From Eledone cirrhosa (taxonomy: Eukaryota > Mollusca > Cephalopoda > Octopoda > Eledonidae): a DNA stretch of 64,000 bases. Both the position numbers and the translations under genes were made by a program. The notes beneath the pieces were generated by a model that had not been told where the DNA came from, searched no databases, and worked only from the letters and a program-made list of their open reading frames with translations. Location: NCBI GenBank assembly GCA_964016885.1, contig OZ024744.1, forward strand, positions 65,428,547-65,492,546. Direction: 5' to 3'. Positions within the stretch are counted from its first letter, which is position 1. Every line of letters begins with the position of its first letter. Positions 1 to 9,744 of this stretch are shown piece after piece.

Positions 1-215
1 TCAAATAAAAATAATTTAAAATCACAGACAACAATAAACTGCCGAATCCAGCCTTTTTTTATTCCACCAGGTCTGGGAATCTATAGAAAAAAATGAAAAA
101 AAAAATTAAATTTGATTATTCATATATAGAGAGGTGTAGCTTCATAGCCATAGCAAAGACAACTTCATCTGGGTAGCTAGGCAATCAGAACAAATCCAAC
201 AACTAATGGAAAGGA

Positions 216-407
216 AGACCTGTCAACTCTCCCTGTCTGATGGGGAAATATCTCACCCACTTTGGGGTGGGTGAGAGATGTTTTCTCTTGTAAAAATGGG
301 GTCATTATGTAAAATCTCTGCCATTTTGCCTCATTTCTCACCATTTTGGGACATTTTTTTTTTTTTCATAGTACTCCCCGTTTGGGTTTTTAGAGGTTGG
401 CAGGTCT
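216..407. mobile_element. hAT-like MITE, copy 1
   Basis: The element is 192 bp with terminal inverted repeats starting AGACCTGTCAAC and, at the other end (reverse complement), AGACCTGCCAAC. It is flanked by GGAAAGGA (208-215) and GGAAAGGG (408-415), an 8-bp target duplication with one mismatch. No coding capacity. A related copy in opposite orientation is at 53603-53743. Confidence 0.75.
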
Positions 408-415
408 GGAAAGGG

Positions 416-1009
416 TTCTGACATTACAAAGGAGATAGACTGCAAGTCACAGCAAACTGTTCAGAAGAGCAGAAAATATGAACGAAAATACACCCAGCCA
501 ACTCCAAATACTTGAATGGGACAGTCATGGACTCCATATGCTATAGTGAAGGTAGTGACTGAATTAAAAAAATAAGTGTAAAGATTGCACTTTAGTTCAG
601 ATGAGCCTCTCTAGTGCAAGTGGTATGATAAAATGCCAAAAAATATGAAATACATAACATACTCCATAAACCCTGTGTATACAGGGTTAACACTAACCAT
701 ATTTACGCTGCACACGATAATGGGGTGGCTAGTTGGAAACATTTGACCATGTGCAAAGATCCCTTAAACAATCATCAAGCTATCGCACGCTTCCTTTCAG
801 GTCAGAATACATTCAAATAGACAGAGATGGAGAAGAGCTTCAACCTAACTCCTCACTGGGAAAGAAAACCAGTAGAAACACATCTGGGTAGGTATTGTAG
901 GTATAATGTGAGCAGAGCCATGAATAAATGGTGCAATCAATGCAGTTAGAATATGTGATAGAATTTTTGAAACTTAGGCTATTTGCAGGCAATACAACAG
1001 CTATCATCT
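416..1009. other. Unassigned AT-rich intron or 3' flank
   Basis: No exon, splice-paired ORF or recognised repeat was seen here. Confidence 0.5.
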
Positions 1010-1265
1010 CTGCTTACACACACAATAATTGGGACTGAACAATGAAGCAAAAGGATCACTTCTGAGGACCACCTCAATAATGAATAGCAAGGACCTTATG
1101 GCTGGCAACTTTAATAGATATGTTAGACAGCACAAGATGGCTACTGTAGAATTCACGGTGACTATATGTACAGTTTGATTCAAGACTCCTAGAATTCTGT
1201 GATGCAAATAACCTATCCATCTGCAATGCCAACTTCAGAAAACTAGCCAGTTGATCACTTGCCAA
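1010..1265 (+). pseudogene. LINE endonuclease remnant
   Basis: Broken reading frames give MAGNFNRYVRQHK and LLEFCDANNLSICNANFRK followed by LAS, resembling the GDFNGHVG and ILEFCDA...CNT-FRK-SRLIT motifs of apurinic-like endonucleases of RTE/jockey-class LINEs. Stops and shifts interrupt it, so it is a fossil. It abuts a LINE tail in the opposite orientation at 1266. Confidence 0.75.
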
Positions 1266-1725
1266 TCATCATCATCACCGTTTTACGTCCGTTCTTCCAT
1301 GCTAGCATGGGTTGTCCTGTTGTGGGCAGTGTCTGGTCGGCTGACCATGCCTTGCTCATACAGGAACTGATTTTGGCTTGATTTCTACAGCTGGATGCCC
1401 TTCCTAACACCAGCCTCATTTATAGTGAGTGCTGGGTGCTTTTTCCGTGGCGCATACACGTCCACTTTACAGTGTGGGCTGGGTGCTTTTTTAGCCGTGG
1501 CACCTCCACAACCACCTTGCAGTGGGAGGGTGTGGGGCATATTGTCTATATGCTTCAGCTTGTACCCAGGGGAGGTCGGGTACTCTGTATTACTGCGTGA
1601 CGCCAGAGGTCACGGTCGTGTGTCATCGCCTTTGAGAGGTGTAATTGGGTAAGGTCGGCTTTTATCACCTCATCCCAGGTCTTCTTGGGTTTCCCCACTC
1701 CGCGGTTTCCATTGTAAATCTCAAT
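1266..1725 (-). mobile_element. RTE-like LINE 3' end (truncated)
   Basis: It starts with the reversed tail (ATCATCATCATCACCG, then CCATGCTAGCATGGG) and on the minus strand ends in the C-terminal coding part (KTWDEVIKADLTQLHLSK-like). Its 3' UTR has extra copies of the internal roughly 40-bp element (1430-1540). It is the same family as the seven array inserts. Confidence 0.85.
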
Positions 1726-1854
1726 GTAAACCAGATGACTTCATCACAGCCCATACATTTTAATGACAAATGGTACCAATAATATTGTAGTTATAATGTA
1801 ATCAATAACAAAACATATTTGAAAGGAATAAAAAACTATGTATATATAGACACC

Positions 1855-2160
1855 TAACTCCTGATGAGTTGTAGGGGTGTCATAGTAACAGAGTTTCTTG
1901 GGATCTGCCATGTTTTAAAAAAATGTCCATCTCCTTTCCAGGTCTAAAAACAGCTGATTTCTTTCAGAGAAGAAAAGAAAGTGAAAGAGAGAAAGTGCGA
2001 TACAGGAAAAGAGGAAGAATTAACTCTAGTACCAGACTGGTACTTTTTTTATCAACCTCAAATATATGTAAACAAAGTTTACCTCAGTTGGACCTGAACT
2101 CTAGGTGAAAAGAGTACGATTATCATAAAGCATTCTATCTGATGTTCTAATGATTGTCAA
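1855..2160 (-). mobile_element. tRNA-derived SINE, composite type, copy 1
   Basis: In reverse orientation it shows GAGTTCAGGTCC (box-B-like), a body with GGTTGATAAA and AGTACCAGTC, and a distal part ending near GACACCCCTACAACTC. Two other copies with the same order are at 58635-58975 and 62395-62620. The SINE body matches the common cephalopod type. Confidence 0.7.
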
Positions 2161-2281
2161 TGTCACCTCAGAAGACTAAATAGTTTGATTATCTTTGTTC
2201 ATATTCTAAAAATACTTTTACCAATGTCCATTGTTGACCCAACTAAATAATTGTTTAGAAATAAGTAGAAAAATAACTTAC

Positions 2282-2349
2282 TTTTGCAAAGTATTCAAAC
2301 GCAGTTCCAATGCCTTTGTCGAGACGTATACCAGGGTAAGTATGAGTAG
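2282..2349 (-). CDS. CDC42BP: MRCK-like kinase, linker between C1 and PH domain
   Basis: The exon is 68 bp with acceptor TTTTTGAAG and donor GTAAGTT. Two bases (CT) complete a phase-1 codon, then THTYPGIRLDKGIGTAFEYF and AK follow. The core G-(I/V)-x-x-x-(K/R)GIGTA-(F/Y) matches the stretch in MRCK between the C1 domain and the PH domain. Phase would also allow direct joining to 7020 (A + CT), but that would skip the second half of C1. The PH domain itself must lie left of the window. Confidence 0.85.
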
Positions 2350-2604
2350 CTTCAAAAATAGATTTTAGAAAAATAACATTTAATTAATGTAGGGTTAGAG
2401 TAGTGTAAATGTTTATTGGTGGTTAATACAACTAATGTTTTGTTGTTTGAATTTCAATGTTGCCACTTGTTAGTAAAACATTTACAGATAGTGAATTCAT
2501 GATGTATGCAAATTGGGAAACGTTCAACAATGTAAGAACTCTTTACTAAACTAGAACAGATTGCAAGGTATCCTGTCTGACACTAACAATTCTAGTAGGC
2601 CACC

Positions 2605-2760
2605 ACCCTGGACTGGTACTTTATTTACCAGCACCAAAAAGATAAAGAACAAAATTGATCTCAACGAGATATGAACTTAGAGCTCAAACAAATACTGCAA
2701 CACAATCTATTGTGAATCAATTACACTATCTTGTACATATGGTGTGCAGCTTGCTAGTTT
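2605..2760 (-). mobile_element. tRNA-derived SINE fragment
   Basis: On the minus strand, TAAGTTCATATCTCG lies where box B is expected, followed by a degenerate body ending AAAGTACCAGTCC. It is truncated and diverged. Confidence 0.55.
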
Positions 2761-3231
2761 AGAGGATTAGAAGCCATCTAATAGTGGCAGAAAAAGCACA
2801 CATAAGAAGTATGTCTGTTAGCAAGGGTCTAAAATAGTCTATTCATTGAGCAGTAACCATTCATCCCAATAGTTATCTTTGGAGTGTAGTCAGTGCCAGA
2901 TTTACCATTATGCTTAGGTGTGCTTAAGTGCAGGGCCCTGTTGACCAGGGGGACCCATCTTCCTGACAAAGTTGTTAACCTCATGTTCCATCCCTTCTCC
3001 CTTCTGAATACAGGCCCAAAACTAACCTAGCATTTCAAAAGGGGGTGTTCATAACCTTAGCTAGGGGCCCATTTCAAGTAGTGTCAGCTGGAGGCAGCTG
3101 ACAGTACCTGGAACTCAATCAATTCACTATTTTTATAGATAATGTTATGTCCAGTATTGAAATAACATTTCTTTGAATTGTTTCAAAGAGCCAGTGGGTA
3201 ATCATCATTATCATCATCATCACATGTTCAA
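2761..3231. other. Intron sequence without recognised feature
   Basis: A short (ATCATC)n run sits at 3203-3222. Nothing else was identified; no zinc-finger exon was found here. Confidence 0.5.
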
Positions 3232-3438
3232 TTAACCCTTTACCATTTACATTACTCTATATACACTATAGTATTTTTGTGGTAAAGCTTTATCTCACAT
3301 AATATCGAATCTATGAAATTCTGATGTTATTTTGAGAACACTACCTTAACATCAGTATGATTGGCCAGTTATGGCCAGTTTGCACAGAGAGTAGAAAATT
3401 CTGGCTGGATATGGCCGGTTTAAATGTTAAAGGATTAA
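3232..3438. mobile_element. piggyBac-like TTAA MITE, family 1 copy 1
   Basis: It is bounded by TTAA at 3232 and 3435. The left end is CCCTTTACCATTTAC and the right end TTTAAATGTTAAAGG, an inverted repeat. The interior has GGCCAGTTATGGCCAG. Related copies are at 8536-8800 (reverse) and 50011-50205. TTAA target plus CCCTTT ends fit a piggyBac-type non-autonomous element. Confidence 0.72.
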
Positions 3439-3715
3439 AGAAAGACTCACAATTAGATGAGATTTAGTGAAACACATACTACATACCATTAATTCAACTG
3501 CCAGATCACAGCTCTATAAACACTAATTTATACATAAAACCAATAAATACACTGGTGAATATTGCCAATGAACATTTATAACAAACTGGTGAACTCACAG
3601 AATAAATAACTTTTTCCCCCCTTTTATGGACTACGATTATGGACCATCCATCGGCTTTGATAATGAGCATTCAGTTGGTCAATCAACTGAATGCCTGGCT
3701 CATTAAATTAATGAA

Positions 3716-4062
3716 TCACTGATTGAGTATTCCTCCCACCAACACCACCCTCTCTCTGTAAAGTTGGTATCACAACATCCAGTCCAAATAAATGAGATAA
3801 TGAGATCGAGATCATGTAGGTGTCACGACAAAAAAAAAACACACACTCCACGCTATAATGTGGCCGTGTAGGTAACACGGTAAAAAGTTCCCAGTCCACA
3901 CTGTAAATGTGGTTGGTGTTAGGAAGGGCATCCAGCCTAGAAAACCTGCCAGATAGTCCTATATGAGCAAGACACGGTCACCCGACCAACCTTGCCTCAA
4001 GTGGGACAACTCCCGTCTAACCCATGCTAGCGTGGAAGATGGACGTTAAACAAAGATGATGA
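3716..4062 (+). mobile_element. RTE-like LINE/SINE tail
   Basis: This is the 3' UTR of the same family as the array inserts: CACTGTAAATGTGGTTGG, GTTAGGAAGGGCATCCAG, CCATGCTAGCGTGGAAG, ending GATGATGATGATAG. It contains no coding part, so it is either a strongly truncated LINE or a SINE sharing its tail. Confidence 0.82.
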
Positions 4063-4229
4063 TGATAGACATGTGTACTCTTAATTATCAGGCAAGGCAG
4101 AATCAGCACGACAGTGTGTGGCATGGATGGGCCTTAGAATTAGTTACAATCCATCAAACTTGTTTTCACACATCTCTGTCACCTAATTTTACTCAAGGAT
4201 TGAGTTTACACTTGCCCAAGTTGCCACAC

Positions 4230-4265
4230 ATCATCATCATCGTTTAACGTCCATCTTCCACGCTG
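4230..4265 (-). mobile_element. LINE tail scrap
   Basis: ATCATCATCATCGTTTAAC followed by GTCCATCTTCC: only the terminal 35 bp of the tail in reverse. Confidence 0.65.
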
Positions 4266-4394
4266 TACCATACTGTACTGATAGTATTAAATCAAATGGC
4301 ACACATGTATATATTTATGTACTATCAAGAAGTAACACAAATGTAAATAATCATTTTACATCCACTTTTCCCTGCTTGCAAGGCAAAACTGCTT

Positions 4395-4515
4395 CCTGTG
4401 TTGACAACAAAGGGTTTCTCCCTACAAATGAAAGGTTGGCTGTATGATACTTGTGTGCAATGCCGATGCTGCATGGTAGTGAGATGTGAGCAGCAACGGC
4501 AGAGGATATAATATA
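4395..4515 (+). pseudogene. RTE-like LINE C-terminal fragment
   Basis: The frame gives LTTKGFSLQMKGWLYDTCV, the block that reads AAKGFSLKMKGRLYDACI in the array inserts, then a shifted SETWA-like part. Short remnant of the same family. Confidence 0.7.
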
Positions 4516-4744
4516 TACTTACTTTGTTCTTCTGGGACCGGGCATATATCTGGTACTTTATCTCTACAATGCATATGGCAGTGATATTTACAGACTGAAA
4601 ATATATGTTTAAATTGTTTTTAGTTAATGAAACCAAATGTAAAGTACATCAAGACAATTTTACAGTTGACTAATTAATTAGTCATGAATCTTGGGTAATG
4701 ACCAAAAAATACAATCGCAAATACAAGCGACCGAAATGGGATTC

Positions 4745-5105
4745 CTCTGAAGGGTCTTTGGAGCAACGTTATTTGATAAAGTGTGTAGCTTGGAGATCAG
4801 AGAGTCACTCCAGGTAGAACCACTACTTCTCTGAATTGAGAGATCACAGCTCCGATACTATGGGCATGTGGTTAGAATGTCTCAGGAAAGAATCACTGGA
4901 CAGATTTTACAGGCAAAACCAACTGGCAAGAGACCCAAGAGTATACCCGAGCAAGATGGTTGGATAACATCCATGAGCTTGGCTTGTCATGCTTAGGGAT
5001 CCAGCTGGATCAATTGGAGATAGTTGCTTCTGACAGGACCCACTGTAAGGAGTGTTTGAGGATTCAGCCCCTATGACCCTCTCAGGAATAAGTGGGAGAA
5101 GAAGA
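4745..5105 (+). pseudogene. C-terminal remnant of a second LINE type
   Basis: Broken frames give LRYYGHVVRMSQERITGQ, LQAKPTGKRP, RARWLDNIHELGLSCLG and YDPLRNKWEKK. The order (YGHVVRM, TGKRPRGR, RW-D-I, LG, PL...EKW) is that of non-LTR C-termini distinct from the GRPRKTWDE type in the rest of the window. Several stops and indels. Confidence 0.68.
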
Positions 5106-5264
5106 AGCCAGATTAATTGTATAGCAACTAAATTATGAGAGGAGTTTGAAAATGATGTTTTTTTTTTATTTAAAAATTGTAACAAATAGTTTTTGTTTTC
5201 GTATTGCACCCCCACTTCTGCTTTGCCATAACATTTTTGCTTCTTGGACTACTGTTTCATTATA

Positions 5265-5341
5265 CAGGGTGCAGCAGAAAACCTCCCATATTTTACACAG
5301 TCAAACCTAAAAAATGAGGGAGGTAGTTTTGCTGCACCCTG
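5265..5341. mobile_element. Tiny mariner-like MITE (77 bp)
   Basis: It is a near-complete inverted repeat: left CAGGGTGCAGCAGAAAACCT and right AGGTAGTTTTGCTGCACCCT plus G (one extra base, so one bulge). It is flanked by TA on both sides (5263-5264 and 5342-5343). TA target and CAGGGTG ends fit Tc1/mariner. Confidence 0.8.
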
Positions 5342-5343
5342 TA

Positions 5344-5535
5344 TTTGTAATGAAATATGCCACCTATGTTTTTCAATTAATTATCTTTATAATCAACAAT
5401 TTGAAAGGATTTAGTAAAATAACTACTTATATTACTAAACTGAAATTTAGTACATAACTTTAAAATATTTTTCCATAACTTTTTAAAATTTAAACAGGAA
5501 TACTTTAAAAGTTTGTCATAGTGTTAGCCTCTGAT
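5344..5535 (+). mobile_element. TTAA MITE family 2, partial copy
   Basis: It shares TAATGAAATATGCC, AGGATTTAGTAAAATAACTA and the ATTTAAACAGGAA stretch with 6425-6663 and 61264-61489. Both ends are missing; it begins directly at the mariner-like element. Confidence 0.55.
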
Positions 5536-5741
5536 TTTGCTAGGCTTAATCTTTGAATGTGTGCTAGGTACAATTAACATTGAAAAACGAACAAGAAAAT
5601 ATTAAAACCCATGTGCAGAAAACTGCATGTATAATTTATACATGCATTATTAACATAAAAAAAGGGTAAGTCTGAATCTAGTTTAGTACACATCCAGGAA
5701 TATGAAGACACCTTATGATGATCAGGGCTCAATCAGATTGA

Positions 5742-6052
5742 AGCATTATTAACACCATTTTATGTCAATTTTCCACAATTGCATGAGGCTTAAACAGGTT
5801 ATTCTGAGACTAGACAAGTCAGATGACTATGTCTAGTTCATCGATTCTATTTTTAGCTTGGTCTCTATAGTTGGATGCGCTTCTTAATACCAAACTTTTC
5901 ATGGCATGTACCAGGTGCATTTTATCGTGACACCACCACTACCACCTGACAGGGTAGACTGGCTGCTTTTTATTGTGGCACCTGTACTACCACTTTAAAG
6001 AGCGGTCTGAATGTATTTTATCATGACACCAGCACTACCATTTTACTTTATT
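5742..6052 (-). mobile_element. LINE tail with repeated internal element
   Basis: A degenerate reversed tail (TTTTATGTCAATTTTCCAC) followed by three versions of the internal unit (TGACACCACCACTACCACC, TGGCACCTGTACTACCAC, TGACACCAGCACTACCA). It shows that this 3' UTR repeat varies in copy number. Confidence 0.65.
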
Positions 6053-6214
6053 TGTGTGTTAATTATAAACAAAATTATAGGTTTATCAAAGCCTGGAACT
6101 TGCATTGAATGCACACAAAATAAACAACGACAATGTAGAGGTAAATATTTTTATGTTTCATCTTGAAAATGCGAGTTTAATAGACCCGAAAAATTATAAT
6201 GCTGTTAACATTTA

Positions 6215-6420
6215 GACAACAAGTGGTAATGCTCATGTCATGATAAATGCACCCACTCTACTCTGTAAAGTGATAATGCTGATACCATGATAAAATGCAC
6301 TTGGTACACCATGTGAAGTAGTTAATATTAGGAAGGCCATATAGTTGTAGAAACTATGCCAGATTGAAACATATGAGCAAGATGTAGTTAGGGCAGTCAT
6401 ATGTAAAAACCTACCTCAGC
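6215..6420 (+). mobile_element. LINE tail, degenerate
   Basis: Two internal units (GTGGTAATGCTCATGTCATG and a second near 6265), then TATTAGGAAGGCCATATAGT and ATGAGCAAGATG. It is the complement of the type at 5742-6052, in opposite orientation 165 bp away. Confidence 0.6.
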
Positions 6421-6424
6421 AATA

Positions 6425-6663
6425 TTAACTCTTTTGTTAACATATTTCTAATGAAACACACGCCCTATGTATTTCAATTTATTTTGAAAATAAAAAAAAT
6501 CAGAAGAATTTAATAAAATAACTAACTTTTTCCATTATCAAGCAAATATTTCAAGTATTATCTAACAAAAATTTCAGAAATAAAATTATGATGGTCAGTT
6601 TTAATATTAAATATACTAATTTGAAATGGACAGTTTCAGACAGTTTGGTATCAAAAGGATTAA
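6425..6663. mobile_element. TTAA MITE family 2, copy 1
   Basis: It is bounded by TTAA at 6425 and 6660. The left end is CTCTTTTGTTAACA and the right end GGTATCAAAAGGA, an imperfect inverted repeat. A second full copy is at 61264-61489. Confidence 0.65.
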
Positions 6664-7019
6664 AAATGTTCAAATTAGAAAACATAAATGGTAGAAAAAT
6701 ATGTACAAAAAAAATAATCTTTATGAACTAAAACTCACAAACTTCATATAATTATGTGTAATATAGAAACAGTAAAATATTGTAAAGGAACCCAGATGAG
6801 ATCGACTCCATGGTTACATACAGGTAGTTGACCAATTATTTAACTCGGCATTCATTAAAGAGTTTATTAGAGATGATTTGGCAATATTAACCAGGTAAAC
6901 TGATTAATAAGAGTTCCATTAGTGTGACAAATAGATGTAATAAAATGATATATGAAAGACCAAGGTGTAAAAGAGGAAGAACACCTAAATCTATGCAAAG
7001 TATATAAAATAGAACTTAC

Positions 7020-7335
7020 TTTGGCAACAAACTCCTTGTCTCTGGATCCCAAGTAATAAAGAGAAGCATTGAGAGCATTTGGATAGAGTAGGGAACGAAG
7101 TAACAATAAAATGATGGCCTTTTGGTTGATTGGCAGATTTCAGTGATGTGGTCTTATCACCAAACCAAACTTGATCTAATGCAGGTTCTGTATAAAACTT
7201 AGTGCTTTGGTTATCTGAAGCCAAAGAAACATTGCTATCTAGTTCGCTAGGTAAATCAGTGTGTGATGCGGTTCGGGAGTCATTTATAGATGAAGCATCT
7301 TCACTTGATTCTTCTACATCACTTTCATTTGCAGA
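7020..7335 (-). CDS. CDC42BP: MRCK-like kinase, linker plus first half of C1 zinc finger
   Basis: The exon is 316 bp with acceptor TTTTTCAG and donor GTAAGTT. It starts in phase 0 with SANESDVEESSEDASSIN, a Ser/Asp/Glu-rich disordered linker. About 70 residues later it enters a C1 (phorbol-ester/DAG type) domain: GHHFIVTSFPTLSKCSQC, then LLLGIQRQGVCCQ. The spacing H-x12-C-x2-C-x13-C matches the first half of the C1 consensus. The exon ends in phase 1. In MRCK this C1 domain precedes PH and CNH and contributes to membrane targeting. The remaining zinc ligands (C, H, C, C) should be in the next exon, which was not found. Confidence 0.93.
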
Positions 7336-7554
7336 CTGAAAAAGAAGAATTGAAATAAATTTTTTTTTAAAAAGACAAGAAAAATCAAATATATTCTGAA
7401 AAGAATTTAAAACTGAACATCTTTAAATTTAACAATTACCTACACAGGTAACATCAACTGAATACACCTGATTACAAAACAGAACAAAAGTAATTAAACT
7501 TTCATTTATAAATTTTAGTAACATATTACATGTGACAGAAGCATTACTTAAGGG

Positions 7555-7960
7555 CTAAAAGAATGTGAAGATCATTAATAAATACCCACAGCTCCTGGGC
7601 TGCAACAGGCAAAAGAGCAAATTAATAAATAAGTTTATAGAGGAAGAGGGAGGAGGAGGACGCTCTTTGGTCATGAATGACCATGAGGTTACATCTGGAA
7701 GGTTCCTCTCCAAAGTGCAAGCCCTAGGCAAGATGTTTTGTGGAAGATCAACAGTCACCCAAGCATGCCAGTCTCCACTCTTCATGCCACTGATGTCATC
7801 CAAGGGAAAGGCAAAGGCTGAATCAGCTTGGCACCAGTAACATTGTAACCTTTTTTTCCAGCCGAATAGATTGGATCAATGTAAAATAAAGTGTCTTGCT
7901 CAAGGACACAATCTACCACCCATTCCAGGAATCAAACTCACGACCTTAAGTATTTATATG
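7555..7960 (-). mobile_element. SINE with conserved CTTGAGCAAGACACTT block, copy 1
   Basis: On the minus strand, a box-B-like GAGTTTGATTCCTGG precedes TGTGTCCTTGAGCAAGACAC and then AGTGGAGACTGGCATGCTTG. It is homologous along its length to 59155-59470 (same strand) and in part to 56800-56905. Possibly related to the described cephalopod SINE superfamily; not verified. Confidence 0.7.
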
Positions 7961-8440
7961 ATGGAAGATTTATCCAGCTACCTTGTAGTATTTGTAGTGT
8001 TCAACTAACAATAACCAAACTCGAGCATTTTGGTTAACTACCGTCCCAGTCATCAGATACTAAATAAAATAAGTTGTTTTGTGGAGTTTATATTTTTTGC
8101 AAATTTCATGTAAAGATACGTTCAAGACATTAAAAATCAATATGTCAATTGTTTTTTGACATTGGTAAAATAATTAGCAAATAAAGTTCAGGAACAAATA
8201 AAATGAAGTAAAAATATTTCCTAGAAGACAACTGAATGTCAATTAAAATTTTATAGATCCACATTGTAAACAGTTGAACTAATGAGATGCATGTTGCAAA
8301 CCAACAATGGTCACTGTTTACAAACTGGGATATAAAATAAATAAATTGAAATAACAGTTTCACTTGCCTACTAAACACAAGACCAATTTTTTACTGGTTG
8401 ACCAAGTCCATTATCATTTGTGACATTTCATCACTTTAAC
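7961..8440. other. Intron sequence without recognised feature
   Basis: AT-rich, no exon or repeat seen up to the LINE tail scrap at 8450. Confidence 0.45.
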
Positions 8441-8449
8441 AATAATAAC

Positions 8450-8500
8450 CCATGCTAGCGTGGAAGATAGACGTTAAACGATGATGATCATCATCATCAT
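8450..8500 (+). mobile_element. LINE tail scrap with inverted (GAT/ATC) end
   Basis: ACCCATGCTAGCGTGGAAG, then ACGTTAAACGATGATGATCA, continuing into CATCATCATCATCAC: a terminal tail followed by its own microsatellite in reverse. Confidence 0.7.
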
Positions 8501-8535
8501 CACGATATCATAAATAGCAATATAAGTATGATCTT

Positions 8536-8802
8536 TTAATCCTTTAGCATTTAAACTGGTTATATCTGGCCAGAATTCTCTCACCTCTTTCTGTTTTAAC
8601 CAGCTCTAACCAGCCACTCATACTGATATTAAGGTATTGTTTGCAAAATAAATTATATTAAAATCTCAGATTCGATATTATGTGAGGTAAAGCCTCTGAA
8701 AAAACAATAGTAAATATAGAGAAATCATCATCATTATCATTAAACGTCTATCTTTCATGCTAGCATGGGTTAGACAATTGTAACTGCTAAAGGGTAAATT
8801 TA
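8536..8802. mobile_element. piggyBac-like TTAA MITE, family 1 copy 2, interrupted
   Basis: It is oriented opposite to the copies at 3232 and 50011. TTAATCCTTTAGCATTTAAA at the left; TAACTGCTAAAGGGTAAA at the right. A LINE tail (8727-8783) sits near the right end, so the MITE is older than that insertion. Confidence 0.7.
8727..8783 (-). mobile_element. LINE tail inserted in MITE
   Basis: ATCATCATCATTATCATTAA, then CATGCTAGCATGGGTTAGAC. Only the last 57 bp of the tail is present. Confidence 0.7.
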
Positions 8803-8928
8803 GGTAAAATTTCATTTTATGGGAGTGGCTCTTCTACTTGAGCCCACCACCACTCATGGATAAATTTCTTTCCACATAATTATGGGGAAAGAAATTTGTT
8901 AGTAGTTATTATTAACAGTAATATCAGT

Positions 8929-9125
8929 AGAGCATCAGACAACATGCTTTGCAGCATAGAGTTACGTCCATTTATGTTCGGAGTTCAAATCCCCTCAAGA
9001 TTAGCTTTGCATATTTCATCCTTACGGGGGTCGATAAAATAAAATACCAGTATCACACTGGGGTCAATTTAATCAAATTTCCCGTCCCCTCAAATTGTTG
9101 GCCTTGTGCCTAAATCAGAAACTTA
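8929..9125 (+). mobile_element. tRNA-derived cephalopod SINE
   Basis: The tRNA-like head has GGAGTTCAAATCCCC (box B) at about 8980-8995. The body reads GGGGGTCGATAAAATAAAAT, ACCAGTATCACACTGGGGTC and TTGTTGGCCTTGTGCCTAAA. This is the characteristic arrangement of the abundant octopus/squid SINE. Confidence 0.85.
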
Positions 9126-9391
9126 TCCTCTAAATTCTTATGAATCATTTTGAACCAGGTCATTTTTTTAAAACGTCCTTTATACTTTGGGTTGTGGGGA
9201 TAGTAAGTTGATTTATATCTCGGGAATACATGTACATTACAGCAACAACAAAAATAACAATAACCAATGAAAACAATAACAGTAACAATGTCCTACACCA
9301 TCTGTTGAACAATTTATCTTACGAGTTAATAGAGTATTTTAAATATTTAAAAAATAAAAATAATTTCACAGGTGTATGTTGTATTTGGTGA

Positions 9392-9695
9392 TATCATCAT
9401 CATCGATTAACGTCTATCTTCCATGCTAGCATAGGTTAGACGGTTTTGTCCCATTTAGAGGCAAGTTGTGTCGGGTGACCATGTCTCACTCGTATAGGAG
9501 TGTTTCTGGTTGGTTTTCTACAGCTAGATGCCCTCCCAATGCCAACCCCATAGACAGTGTGTGCTGGGTGCTTTTTGCCATGTCTTTTACATGTCCAATT
9601 TACAGTGTGGGCTGGTTTTCTATGGCTGGATGCCCTTCCTAACGCCAACCACATTGACAGTGTGTGCTGGGTGCTTTTTGCCATCCACTTTACAG
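9392..9695 (-). mobile_element. RTE-like LINE tail with duplicated UTR element
   Basis: The reversed tail starts ATCATCATCATCGATTAACG. The stretch with GATGCCCTTCCTAACGCCAA and TGTGTGCTGGGTGCTTTTTG occurs twice in tandem (about 9525-9575 and 9620-9685). Confidence 0.78.
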
Positions 9696-9744
9696 CACTT
9701 AGCCTCAGATACTCAGAAGAAAGAAGGATAGAAAAGTTATGAAA

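Noticed and set aside
7565..7840. 91-codon plus-strand ORF
   Set aside because: It lies wholly in a SINE with a homologous copy at 59155-59470 that is not open.
8929..9000. tRNA gene
   Set aside because: Box B is present but box A and the cloverleaf are degenerate and a SINE body follows directly.
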